From BCD1 sp942492125 (GTDB taxonomy: Bacteria; Bacteroidota; Bacteroidia; Chitinophagales; Saprospiraceae), in the NCBI GenBank assembly GCA_942492125.1, contig CALODM010000031.1, positions 434,001 to 498,000 on the forward strand: 64,000 bases of DNA, in the 5' to 3' direction. Below, one piece after another: positions 38,296-45,912 of the stretch (positions are counted from its first letter, which is position 1; every line of letters starts with the position of its first letter). Made by a program: the position numbers and the translations under genes. Below the pieces are notes generated by a model. It did no database searches and had not been told where the DNA came from. It saw only the letters and a list, made by a program, of their open reading frames with translations.

Positions 38296-38301
38296 TTAAT
38301 A

Positions 38302-38748
38302 TTATTGGCTTGAATCCTTATAATCCTCTAAGGTTATAGGTTCATCTGCTAATCTGCTTATAATGTCATAAGTGGTAATTATCCCCACCAGTTTTTCTCC
38401 TTTAACCACTGGTAATGCATGGAAAAGGTTTTCTTTGAATACTTCCAAAGCCACATTTATTCTGCTGTCAGGTTCCAATTTAGCCAAGCCTGTGGTCATG
38501 ATTTTATCACAAGTTGCAGACTCAAGTGCCTGTATTCCCATTACCCGGCCACTTTTGGTGAATCCGTGGAGGTAGTATAAAAAATCCTGCTTACTAATAA
38601 TGCCAACCATTTTTTTACCTTTCACTACAGGAACGTGGTGAATTTTCTTCTCATCGAATATCTCTTTTATTCTCGTAAGTTTGTCCGTCGGCTTAACTGT
38701 CACCAGATTTGTGGTCATGATTCTGGATACGGGTGCTAAAAGGTTCAT
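38302..38748 (-). CDS. CBS-domain pair protein (148 aa)
   Basis: Two CBS motifs (VSRIMTTNLVTVKPTD...IHHVPVVKGKKMVGIISKQDFL and CDKIMTTGLAKLEPDSRI...FHALPVVKGEKLVGIITTYDII) form a Bateman module that binds adenosyl nucleotides. No other domain, so it is a stand-alone sensor or regulator. First gene of a two-gene operon with the Usp fusion (6-nt gap), facing away from the sensor kinase gene; two TGAT-N4-ATCA dyads lie 55-92 bp upstream of its start. Confidence 0.92.
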   Translation of the reverse strand: MNLLAPVSRIMTTNLVTVKPTDKLTRIKEIFDEKKIHHVPVVKGKKMVGIISKQDFLYYLHGFTKSGRVMGIQALESATCDKIMTTGLAKLEPDSRINVALEVFKENLFHALPVVKGEKLVGIITTYDIISRLADEPITLEDYKDSSQ

Positions 38749-38802
38749 ATTATATTATTGATTAGTTAAGAAATGCAAGGTAAATACATAAAGAGTCGAG
38801 CA

Positions 38803-38840
38803 AAATGATTTACATCATTTGAGTAGCTGATTTTTATCAG
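38803..38840. promoter_or_regulatory. Two tandem CRP/FNR-type operator sites (TGAT-N4-ATCA)
   Basis: Site 1 is AAATGAT-TTAC-ATCATTT (38803-38820), a perfect 7-bp dyad; site 2 is CTGAT-TTTT-ATCAG (38827-38840). Both contain the TGAT-N4-ATCA core of FNR/FixK boxes (TTGAT-N4-ATCAA). Their centres are 22 bp apart, two helical turns. They sit in the 267-bp divergent region between the CBS-Usp operon and the sensor kinase gene, next to a regulator with a CRP/FNR-type HTH. Binding is inferred. Confidence 0.75.
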
Positions 38841-39015
38841 TTTATTCCTAAATTAGCATCAGAAAAAAAATAGAATATCAACAAACAAATTCTATACAAA
38901 ATATCTTTTATTTAAAACACAAAAAACGATATTTTAGTACGAATATCTTTTTTATTTATTTCAAATGGCGGCATTCGACAACTGCCGTCGAAACCAAGAA
39001 AAATTACCTTAAAAA

Positions 39016-40299
39016 TTGGATAACGACCTTTCTCAACAGGAATTGAAAGAGCTGGCACTGCGCCTTGATTCAGTAATAGAGACAGCCATTGACAGCATCA
39101 TTACCATTGATGCCAGAGGCCGTATTGAGAGTATAAATCCTGCCGTAACTAAATTATTCGGCTATACTAAAGAAGACTTGTATGGGGAAAATGTGAGTAT
39201 TCTGATGCCCGCACCGGATAAGGAAAATCACGATCGGTATATTCATAATTACCAGACGACCAAACAAGCTAAGATCATTGGAATCGGGAGGGAAGTCATC
39301 GCTCAAAAAAAAGACGGTACCCATTTCCCTATCCGCCTTGCCGTAAGTGAGTTTGTGCTCAATGGCAAAACGACCTATACCGGAATCATTCATGATTTGA
39401 CTCAAGTAAAACAGGCTGAAGAAAGGATTAAAAAGCTCAATGAAGAACTGGAACAAAAAGTCAATACCAGAACGGAAGAATTGGCCCGTACCATCAACAA
39501 ACTGCTCAAATCCAACAAGCAACTGGAGCATGAGATTATTGAACGGAAAGCAGTAGAAGCAGCCTTACGTAAAAGTGAAAGGGATCTTACCAAGGCGTTT
39601 GAAAAAGAGAAGGAGCTCAACGCCATGAAGACACGGTTTGTCTCCCTGGCTTCCCATGAATTCAGAACCCCCCTGAGTACGATCCTGTCCTCGGCAGACC
39701 TCGTTGAAGCCTACAAAAAAAATGAACAACAAGACAAACGGCAAAAACACACCCAACGCATCAAATCAGCGGTAAACAACCTCAATACCATTCTCAACGA
39801 CTTCCTTTCACTCAGTCGTTTAGATGAGAAAAAAGTTGAAGCCAAACCGGTAGAATTCTCCTTCTCTGATTTTAAAGCAGAAATTTTAGATCAAACCCAG
39901 GGTTTATTAAAAGCCGGTCAGAAACTTGATCATATTGACGAAGTTGAAACCGATCACCTCTGTCTGGATAAACAGTTACTCAAAAATATCCTGCTCAATT
40001 TACTTTCCAATGCTATCAAATATTCCAATGAAAACGATACGATTTTTTGCAGGTCGTATTTGGAAAGTGACGATCTGATAATTGAAGTGAGAGATCAAGG
40101 AATCGGTATCCCTAGAGAAGAGCAAAAACACCTATTTACGCGATTTTTCAGGGCAAAAAACGTAGAAAACATTAAAGGGACAGGACTCGGACTGAATATC
40201 GTTCGAAATTACGTGGAATTGATGGATGGAAAGATTAATTTTACCAGTGAAGAAGGAAAAGGTTCAACTTTTATAGTCACTATCCCCCTTGCAGAATAA
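39016..40299 (+). CDS. FixL-like PAS sensor histidine kinase
   Basis: One PAS domain (about residues 13-130), a coiled coil (about 132-205), HisKA with phospho-acceptor H214 in LASHEFRTPLST, and an HATPase_c domain with the NLLSNAIKYS N-box and DQGIGIP/GTGLGLNIV G-boxes. The PAS domain is strikingly like that of rhizobial FixL: from MP.PD...HD.YI..Y.TT to IIGIGREV..KKDG..FP. H72 aligns with the FixL heme axial His and R92 with the ligand-sensing Arg220, while FixL Arg206 and His214 are replaced by N78 and K86. Heme binding and O2 sensing are therefore plausible but unproven. No transmembrane segment, so cytoplasmic. Start is TTG 39016; I saw no better one. Followed after 58 nt by its likely partner regulator. 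Confidence 0.9.
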   Translation: MDNDLSQQELKELALRLDSVIETAIDSIITIDARGRIESINPAVTKLFGYTKEDLYGENVSILMPAPDKENHDRYIHNYQTTKQAKIIGIGREVIAQKKDGTHFPIRLAVSEFVLNGKTTYTGIIHDLTQVKQAEERIKKLNEELEQKVNTRTEELARTINKLLKSNKQLEHEIIERKAVEAALRKSERDLTKAFEKEKELNAMKTRFVSLASHEFRTPLSTILSSADLVEAYKKNEQQDKRQKHTQRIKSAVNNLNTILNDFLSLSRLDEKKVEAKPVEFSFSDFKAEILDQTQGLLKAGQKLDHIDEVETDHLCLDKQLLKNILLNLLSNAIKYSNENDTIFCRSYLESDDLIIEVRDQGIGIPREEQKHLFTRFFRAKNVENIKGTGLGLNIVRNYVELMDGKINFTSEEGKGSTFIVTIPLAE

Positions 40300-40357
40300 A
40301 TTCTGCTCTTTTTAAAACAAAACCTTTTTTAAGCTTATCACAAAACCTTATATTAAG

Positions 40358-41416
40358 ATGAAGAAAATTCTCATCATAGAAGACAATACAGAAGTCCGCG
40401 AAAATATAGAAGAAATTCTGGCACTCGTTGGTTATGAAACTTTTGGTGCTGCCGATGGCACCTCTGGTGTTGAACTTGCCATCAATGAAGAACCGGATCT
40501 TATTCTTTGTGATGTAATGATGCCTAAACTTGATGGCTTCGGAGTTTTAAACATTTTAAGCAAAAAACCGGAAACGGCTGATATCCCATTTATTTTCCTA
40601 ACAGCTAAAACCGAAACCAGTGATTTCAGAAGAGGAATGAACCTTGGGGCTGATGACTATATAACCAAACCTTTCCTGAAGGATGACTTATTGCGCGTAA
40701 TCGAGATTCGCCTCAATAAAAGCGAGAGACTTCAAAAAAAATACGATCGCACAAAAGATGCCTGGATTTCCTTTATCAACGAACAAAAAGGATATGAAGC
40801 CATGATTAAACTCGCGGAAGAATATCCTGTTAAAACCTTCCGCAAAAAAGAGGAATTGTTTGAAGAAGGAAAGTTACCCAGAAACCTGTACCTGATCACT
40901 TCCGGAAAAGTTAAAATCTATAAAACCAATGAATACGGCAAAGAATTTATTCTCAATATCCGCAAGGAAGGAAATTTCATTGGCTATTCTGCCCTGATCA
41001 AAGGAAAGGTTTACAACTTCGCAGCCGCAGCTCTCGAAAATGTGGAAGCCAGGGTAATTCCTAAAAATGAATTTTTAAAGTTATTCTTTTCCAACCAGCA
41101 TGTTGCCCTGCAAATGATCAAAATGCTGGCAGAAAATGTTTCTGAAAAGGAAGAGCAATTACTGACCCTCGCTTATTACTCTGTCAGAAAGCGTATCGCC
41201 AAGGCATTGTTATTCCTGGAAGAAAAATATATGGAGGATGGTCACAAACAAACCGAAATACGCATATTGCGTGATGACCTTGCCCATTTGGTCGGTACAG
41301 CCAAAGAGAGCGTGATCAGGATGTTGACAGAATTCAAAGATGATGGTTACATCAATATTGTTGAAGGCAAGATCGTCATTTTAGATGCAGAAAAACTGGA
41401 AAATATTCCGGGTTAA
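40358..41416 (+). CDS. Response regulator fused to a CRP/FNR-type effector
   Basis: Residues 1-120 are a receiver domain with phospho-acceptor D52 (LILCDVMMPKLDG), acidic pair E8/D9, T82 and K104. Residues about 145-265 are a cyclic-nucleotide-binding-type beta barrel (FEEGKLPRNLYLITSGKVKIY), and about 275-345 a CRP-type winged helix. In the recognition helix E317 and R321 (KESVIRML) occupy the two positions that read the TGA core in CRP and FNR. FNR's iron-sulphur Cys are absent, so input should come through phosphorylation by the adjacent kinase. Functionally this merges the roles of FixJ and FixK. Ends 16 nt before the convergent methyltransferase gene. Confidence 0.92.
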   Translation: MKKILIIEDNTEVRENIEEILALVGYETFGAADGTSGVELAINEEPDLILCDVMMPKLDGFGVLNILSKKPETADIPFIFLTAKTETSDFRRGMNLGADDYITKPFLKDDLLRVIEIRLNKSERLQKKYDRTKDAWISFINEQKGYEAMIKLAEEYPVKTFRKKEELFEEGKLPRNLYLITSGKVKIYKTNEYGKEFILNIRKEGNFIGYSALIKGKVYNFAAAALENVEARVIPKNEFLKLFFSNQHVALQMIKMLAENVSEKEEQLLTLAYYSVRKRIAKALLFLEEKYMEDGHKQTEIRILRDDLAHLVGTAKESVIRMLTEFKDDGYINIVEGKIVILDAEKLENIPG

Positions 41417-41432
41417 AAAACGTCGATAATCT

Positions 41433-42134
41433 TTATTTTTCGGCAATAACGATATACTGATAATCCAGCGCCGTATCGTTGGTTACTATGTTTTTGTAAC
41501 CGGCTTCGTATAACTCGTTTTCGATAACGAAAAGTGGTTGTCTCAGATCACTGGGAGGACCTACCGGGGTTCGTTTCTTTTTAAAATCAATGATCAGCAA
41601 TTTACCTCCTTCTTTCAAACCATTTTTTAGTTTTTTCAGGTAGCTGACATGGTTTTCTATATACATAAAGGTATTCACGATGACGACCATATCCACTTCT
41701 TCCTGTTCAAGTGCGGGTGAATCCGGCGTAGTAAGCCGGGTTTCGAGTTTGGATTGTTGGTTTTCAGGAAGGCGACGGACTTTAACGCTGTCCAGATAAC
41801 TGGTAAACCGGGGATCTACATCAATAGCCACGACTTTATCAGCTGACTCCACCATTCTGAAAGTAAAAAATCCGCTTCCCGCGCCAATATCTGCGACAGT
41901 TTTGCCTTTAAGTCCCCCTAAAAGCTGAAGTACCAGGTCTGGTTTTTGCCAAATTTCCCGGTAAGTATTGGAATAATCTTCCGTAACACCACTCCCTGCT
42001 TCCACATCTGTAGGTTCAGGTTGCTCAGGAACCAGAACCCCGGGATCTGTTGCTCCATTGGTATCCGACTCGCAGGAAGTCCATACCACGGCGAAAGCGA
42101 AAATAAATACCCAAAAAATATTCTTTAAGATCAT
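41433..42134 (-). CDS. Class I SAM-dependent methyltransferase, predicted lipoprotein
   Basis: The methyltransferase signature VADIGAGSGFFTFRM, VVAIDVDP and VVIVNTFMYIEN marks a class I Rossmann methyltransferase. It is preceded by an unusual N-terminus: a hydrophobic signal with lipobox-like VWTSC (Cys 21) and an acidic Pro-rich linker, so the enzyme may be exported and lipid-anchored. Such exported forms exist in Bacteroidota; substrate unknown. Convergent with the response regulator gene. Confidence 0.85.
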   Translation of the reverse strand: MILKNIFWVFIFAFAVVWTSCESDTNGATDPGVLVPEQPEPTDVEAGSGVTEDYSNTYREIWQKPDLVLQLLGGLKGKTVADIGAGSGFFTFRMVESADKVVAIDVDPRFTSYLDSVKVRRLPENQQSKLETRLTTPDSPALEQEEVDMVVIVNTFMYIENHVSYLKKLKNGLKEGGKLLIIDFKKKRTPVGPPSDLRQPLFVIENELYEAGYKNIVTNDTALDYQYIVIAEK

Positions 42135-42260
42135 CGTAGCAATAAGAATTTATGGTAAAGTTAACCGATGGGGATCAATCAGACAAGGTTTTCAGCTTAT
42201 TAACAAAAAACTAACTTTTTAAGCAAAATAAAGGAGCTTTTGTTAAGTATTTTAGCAAGA

Positions 42261-44042
42261 TCAATCTTCCTCAGGGCGAAGGGAAAAGCGTTTAGCCAAT
42301 TCCTGAATATCAGGGTTTATACTTCTCATTTTAAGGAACTTCCCTTTTGCGTCCAACGGCTTTTGAGGTTTGATTATCTCTGGTTTTTGGCTTTCATCTA
42401 CCTGGAGATCGAGCAACAGATCTTTGCACTTTAGTTGCTTTCGGAGATGGTCAATTAAATCCGTTTCCATCTTTATAGAATCCATTGCCAGCCGTGAACC
42501 AATGGTGACGTTTACCTGGTTTTCAGCCACTTCGAGTTTGGCATTTTTCAAGGTTATCCGGAGGGTATCGGATTCAACGGTCATGAGATATTCATCCCAT
42601 GATTTTTGAACTTTTTCCAACTCCAGAGCTTTCTCCTGGTTTTCGTCTTCTTCCTCTCCGTTTACTTTTACTTCCGCAAGCAAATTATGCAGATCAACCT
42701 TTTCAACACCGTGTTTGGGAGATAATTTTATGGCAGGTTTTGTCGGCTGTGACGATTCAGTTGCTGCCGGTGATTCAACCGCCGTTTGTTCCTTAACGAC
42801 AGGGGCTTCTATCTCTGGTGACGGATCTTTAGGTTCAGGTTGTTCCGGACCTGTTTTTCTCGGCTCTGCTATGGCCTCAGGATTTTTTTTTTCACGCTTT
42901 TCCGCTGCGGTTTGCTGGCTCGTTTCCGGCATATCAGCGATCTGAGCTGCCCGTTGAATATAGGTCATTTTGAGGAGCGCTATTTCGACATGCAATCGTT
43001 TATTCCTGGCCATTTTGAATTCTATATCGCAATCGTTAGCGATATTCAAGGCAGTCATCAGGAAAGTTTTACTGCATAAAGCAGCCTGATCGGCATATTG
43101 TTTTTTTAATTTTTCCCCAACCTCCAGCAACTGCAGCGTTTGAGTATCCTTACAAACAAGCAGGTTTCGCAAGTGCTCAGACAAACCATTGATAAAGATA
43201 TCCGCATCGAAACCTTTTTTCAGAATTTCATCAAAGGTATTGAGAACGACCGCCGCATTTTCGGAAATCAAGGCCTCTGTCATTTTGAAGAAATAGTCGT
43301 AATCGAGAATATTCAGATTTCGTATGACATCTTCATAGGTAACCTTTTTGCCGGAAAAAGCTATGATACGATCAAAAACAGACAAAGCATCCCTCAGAGC
43401 TCCATCCGATTTTTGGGCAATGATATGCAAGGCACTTTCCTCTGCTTCTATAGCCTCTTTTTGGCAGATATTCTTCAGGTGTTCTACGGTATCCGTTACC
43501 TGGATACGCCTGAAATCAAAAATCTGACAACGGGAAAGAATGGTGGGAATGATCTTGTGCTTTTCTGTGGTTGCCAAAATAAAAATGGCGTAAGGCGGAG
43601 GTTCTTCCAGTGTTTTCAAAAAAGCATTGAACGCCTGCTGGGATAACATATGAACCTCATCAATGATGAAGATCTTATACTTCCCTTGTTGCGGTTGAAA
43701 CCTCACCTGTTCTATCAAGGCCCTTATGTGTTCCACACTATTGTTCGAAGCAGCATCAAGTTCCGTTATATTGAAAGAAGTATTTTCTTTGAATGATTTA
43801 CAGGAGTCACAAGTATTGCAGGGTTCGAAGTCTGAAGTAGGGGTGAGGCAATTCAATACTTTGGCCAGTATCCTGGCGCAACTGGTTTTCCCAACGCCTC
43901 GCGGACCACAAAACAAAAATGCATGAGCCAGATGATCACTTTGAAGTGCATTTTTCAAAGTCTGAGAAACATGCTCCTGTCCCACGATCTCATCAAATCT
44001 CGTCGGTCTGTACTTCCTGGCTGATACAACAAAATTCCCCAT
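42261..44042 (-). CDS. dnaX: DNA polymerase III subunit tau/gamma
   Basis: Clamp-loader ATPase. Walker A GPRGVGKTSCARIL, zinc Cys in CLTPTSDFEPCNTCDSC, Walker B IIDEVHMLS, and SRC sensor FDFRR are all intact in the first 240 residues; residues about 245-370 form domain III. Residues 370-470 are a Pro/Glu linker and the last 120 residues the tau-specific part. Codons 384-387 contain a run of ten A; a -1 shift there meets a stop two codons later, predicting a 388-aa gamma form. Normal 593-aa tau is the in-frame product. Confidence 0.95.
   Translation of the reverse strand: MGNFVVSARKYRPTRFDEIVGQEHVSQTLKNALQSDHLAHAFLFCGPRGVGKTSCARILAKVLNCLTPTSDFEPCNTCDSCKSFKENTSFNITELDAASNNSVEHIRALIEQVRFQPQQGKYKIFIIDEVHMLSQQAFNAFLKTLEEPPPYAIFILATTEKHKIIPTILSRCQIFDFRRIQVTDTVEHLKNICQKEAIEAEESALHIIAQKSDGALRDALSVFDRIIAFSGKKVTYEDVIRNLNILDYDYFFKMTEALISENAAVVLNTFDEILKKGFDADIFINGLSEHLRNLLVCKDTQTLQLLEVGEKLKKQYADQAALCSKTFLMTALNIANDCDIEFKMARNKRLHVEIALLKMTYIQRAAQIADMPETSQQTAAEKREKKNPEAIAEPRKTGPEQPEPKDPSPEIEAPVVKEQTAVESPAATESSQPTKPAIKLSPKHGVEKVDLHNLLAEVKVNGEEEDENQEKALELEKVQKSWDEYLMTVESDTLRITLKNAKLEVAENQVNVTIGSRLAMDSIKMETDLIDHLRKQLKCKDLLLDLQVDESQKPEIIKPQKPLDAKGKFLKMRSINPDIQELAKRFSLRPEED
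42882..42893 (-). other. A10 slippage tract in dnaX
   Basis: On the coding strand G-A10-T occurs at 42893-42882. In frame it reads Glu-Lys-Lys-Asn (E384-N387). A -1 frameshift or one extra A gives Lys-Ser-stop. Comparable A-runs produce gamma in Thermus by RNA polymerase slippage (established for that genus); here it is a prediction. Confidence 0.65.
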
Positions 44043-44204
44043 GCAACTGATTTACCTCCAAAGTTAAGATGTATTCATTGATTAGCAGAAATTTTGGCTC
44101 TTTTTCCTGAAAACAAATGGCATGCCCATTGAGAAATATTTCTTAAAAATCGTAAAACCGCTATTATTTTGTTCAGGAATACATCAATTCCATTAAGAAA
44201 AAGC

Positions 44205-44235
44205 TTGAAAACCGTTCGGCAGAAGTATAGTTTTG
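44205..44235 (+). promoter_or_regulatory. Bacteroidota-type promoter of candidate sRNA 1
   Basis: TTG (44205-44207), 20-nt spacer, TAGTTTTG (44228-44235) is an exact fit to the TTG-N19-21-TANNTTTG consensus of the primary sigma factor in this phylum. Transcription would start near 44240, well upstream of the terminator at 44306-44338 and pointing away from dnaX. Confidence 0.7.
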
Positions 44236-44239
44236 CCAA

Positions 44240-44338
44240 TAATCCACACAGAAAACCTTAAGTAAAAAATGATTTAAAGAAATTTGGTTTTATTTGGTTA
44301 GGGCTGAGGTAGTGCTTTAAGTACTACCTCTTTTTTTT
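44240..44338 (+). ncRNA. Candidate small RNA 1 (about 98 nt)
   Basis: A stretch bounded by a consensus promoter and a strong intrinsic terminator with no reading frame inside. The body is A-rich then U/G-rich (AAAACC near the start and GGTTTTATTTGGTT later could pair), ending in the GAGGTAGT/ACTACCTC hairpin. I cannot match it to a known RNA class. The start is estimated from the promoter. Confidence 0.55.
44306..44338 (+). terminator. Intrinsic terminator of candidate sRNA 1
   Basis: GAGGTAGT (44306-44313) and ACTACCTC (44323-44330) pair perfectly, followed by eight T. No gene precedes it on this strand, so it must end an RNA or stand alone. Confidence 0.85.
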
Positions 44339-44379
44339 AATATATATTACAAAAAATTTTACTTTGTTTATTTTTTTAA

Positions 44380-44387
44380 TATATTTG
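44380..44387 (+). promoter_or_regulatory. TANNTTTG box of candidate RNA 2
   Basis: TATATTTG matches the -7 element exactly. The -33 region is T-rich (TTT instead of TTG). A start near 44394 would put GGGGG at the 5' end of the RNA. Confidence 0.5.
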
Positions 44388-44393
44388 TCTTGA

Positions 44394-44700
44394 ATTGGGG
44401 GTTCCCCCTCTTTGATAACACTCATCAACAATGACCGGCTTAGCCAGTGTCATTCATTTTCAAAAAGGCTACCTACACGTTTAATTATTACCCGCACGTT
44501 TGTTCCGAACCTGACCATTATGGGTAATTAAAACAAGAATACATGGTTATTCCTGTATTCGACTTATCGAATGTTATAAAACATCTTACTATTAGATTGC
44601 TTAAACTTTTCACACTATAAAGGGAAGTAACACTACCCCTTGCACTATGTATTTCACTAATAAAAACCGTCTGATCATTTTGACTCGGGCGGTTTTTTTT
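44394..44700 (+). ncRNA. Candidate structured RNA 2 (about 305 nt)
   Basis: Between the -7 box and a strong terminator lie at least four helices: AATGAC/GTCATT with an inner GGC/GCC (44430-44454), ATTACCC/GGGTAAT (44487-44528), GAATACA/TGTATTC (44537-44560), TTCGA/TCGAA (44558-44571), plus 5' GGGG that can pair with CCCC near 44636-44639 to close the molecule. No ORF of note. It lacks the RNase P GAGGAAAGTCC, the SRP core and a tRNA-like end of tmRNA; 6S RNA or a new class remain possible. Confidence 0.6.
44662..44700 (+). terminator. Intrinsic terminator of candidate RNA 2
   Basis: AAAAACCGTC (44662-44671) pairs with GGCGGTTTTT (44688-44697) through one G-U pair, then the T-run continues to 44700. 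Immediately next to the left end of the MITE-like element. Confidence 0.85.
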
Positions 44701-44703
44701 TCA

Positions 44704-45105
44704 GCCAATAAATATGAGTCATCCCAAATTTTGGCTTAGGCCAAAATTTAGGATTTTTCGTGTAAATGGTTGATTTTCAATCTTCCCGGCGAGGGAAAAC
44801 GGCCTTATGGATTTTTGGGTAACAATTCTTAGTGAAGATTTTGAGCGCTGGCTCTGAGAAAGCACCCATGTCTGAGCCTGACGAAGGAAGGCGAGTTTGG
44901 GTGCGTGGCCAAAATCGAGCTTAGAATTGTCCAAAAAATACATACAGCCTTGATTTTTTTGGTTCTTTTTGTATCAAGACAAAAAGAATGTAAATACCTG
45001 AAAAACAAATAGTTAAATAACAATTCCGACATCAACCTCTGAAAAATAAATCATACCTTTTTAATTTTCAAAAATTTGGGATGTCTCATGTTTATTTGTA
45101 TTGGC
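44704..45105. mobile_element. MITE-like element with terminal inverted repeats (about 400 bp)
   Basis: The left end (44708-44732) and right end (45071-45096) are inverted copies that agree in all but two positions over about 26 bp, with core CATCCCAAATTTT; GCCAATA and TATTGGC further out suggest the repeats continue with a small gap. Inside are a 10-bp hairpin (AAATTTTGGC/GCCAAAATTT, 44725-44748), a CTGAGCCTGACGAAGG sequence (about 44874-44889) resembling the widespread CTGAGCCTGTCGAAGG repeat, and ACAATTCTTAG / CTTAGAATTGT flanking it. No transposase frame. Size and structure fit a non-autonomous element; no target duplication is clear. Confidence 0.6.
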
Positions 45106-45112
45106 GTAACAA

Positions 45113-45670
45113 TTAATTATTGTACAACACTTTGATCTTATCTTCAAGTTCATATTCATCTCCGGGAGTATAACCTGAATGAACATCAACAATATGTCCT
45201 TTCTGATCAACGAGTAAAGTATGCGGAATAGACTGGAAGTTTAGGGTATTTCGCAGTGCCTGGTTGGTATCCGACAGAATGATGTATTCCCATCCTTTAG
45301 ATTCAACAATCGGTACTACTTTGGCCAAAGCTCTTCGGGTATCAATGGTAATGGCAAGGAGTTGCATATCGTATTCTTCCTGCCAGTCCGGGTAAAGATC
45401 TGCGATAGCATCCAGTTCGGTCTGGCAAGGTTTGCACCAGGAAGCCCAGAGGCTGATCACTGTAATCTTACCTGGCTTTTCTTCAGAACCCACAAATGCA
45501 GTTAGGTTGGTTGCCTGACCATCAAGGGTACGAATTTCTGTATCCGGAAGTTTTTGACCTTTTTTAGCAAGCAAGTGCTGCTCTTCAACCAATTCACCTG
45601 ACTGAGCCATCAGCGTAAACGAAAAGCTACATACTAAAAGTGCTACAAGAGAAGTTTTGTGAAATTTCAT
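45113..45670 (-). CDS. TlpA-like secreted thiol-disulfide oxidoreductase
   Basis: A signal peptide (cleavage after LMAQ, residue 23) precedes an AhpC/TSA-TlpA-type thioredoxin fold. The redox motif is WASWCKPC with Cys 79 and 82, followed by the IPHTLLVDQKG cis-Pro segment. It would act in the periplasm, keeping client thiols reduced, for instance for cytochrome c maturation or, given its neighbours, for the Cys-containing Omp28-type lipoprotein encoded divergently. Stop lies 8 bp from the MITE-like element. Confidence 0.9.
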   Translation of the reverse strand: MKFHKTSLVALLVCSFSFTLMAQSGELVEEQHLLAKKGQKLPDTEIRTLDGQATNLTAFVGSEEKPGKITVISLWASWCKPCQTELDAIADLYPDWQEEYDMQLLAITIDTRRALAKVVPIVESKGWEYIILSDTNQALRNTLNFQSIPHTLLVDQKGHIVDVHSGYTPGDEYELEDKIKVLYNN

Positions 45671-45912
45671 TTTAAAACAATTTATTTTTCTAATGGTACA
45701 ATGGATTTTTTTGTAATTTCTGGATGCCTAAATGGACTTTTTATTCAAATTTGCCAGGTATTGATTACTTTTCGTGTTCGCAAAATGACTAAATTAAAGG
45801 TTTATTTTTTTTCCTTCTTAATTTTCAGGAAAATTGCAACCTTGTTCCATTGTATTGACGTACAAAAACCCAATCGTCACGAAAGAAACGAAAACAAAAC
45901 TAAACTATTCTG

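Noticed and set aside
44719..45035. Two overlapping short frames (about 70 codons each) on the minus strand in the dnaX-tlpA gap
   Set aside because: They lie within the MITE-like element and reproduce its repeat sequence in translation.
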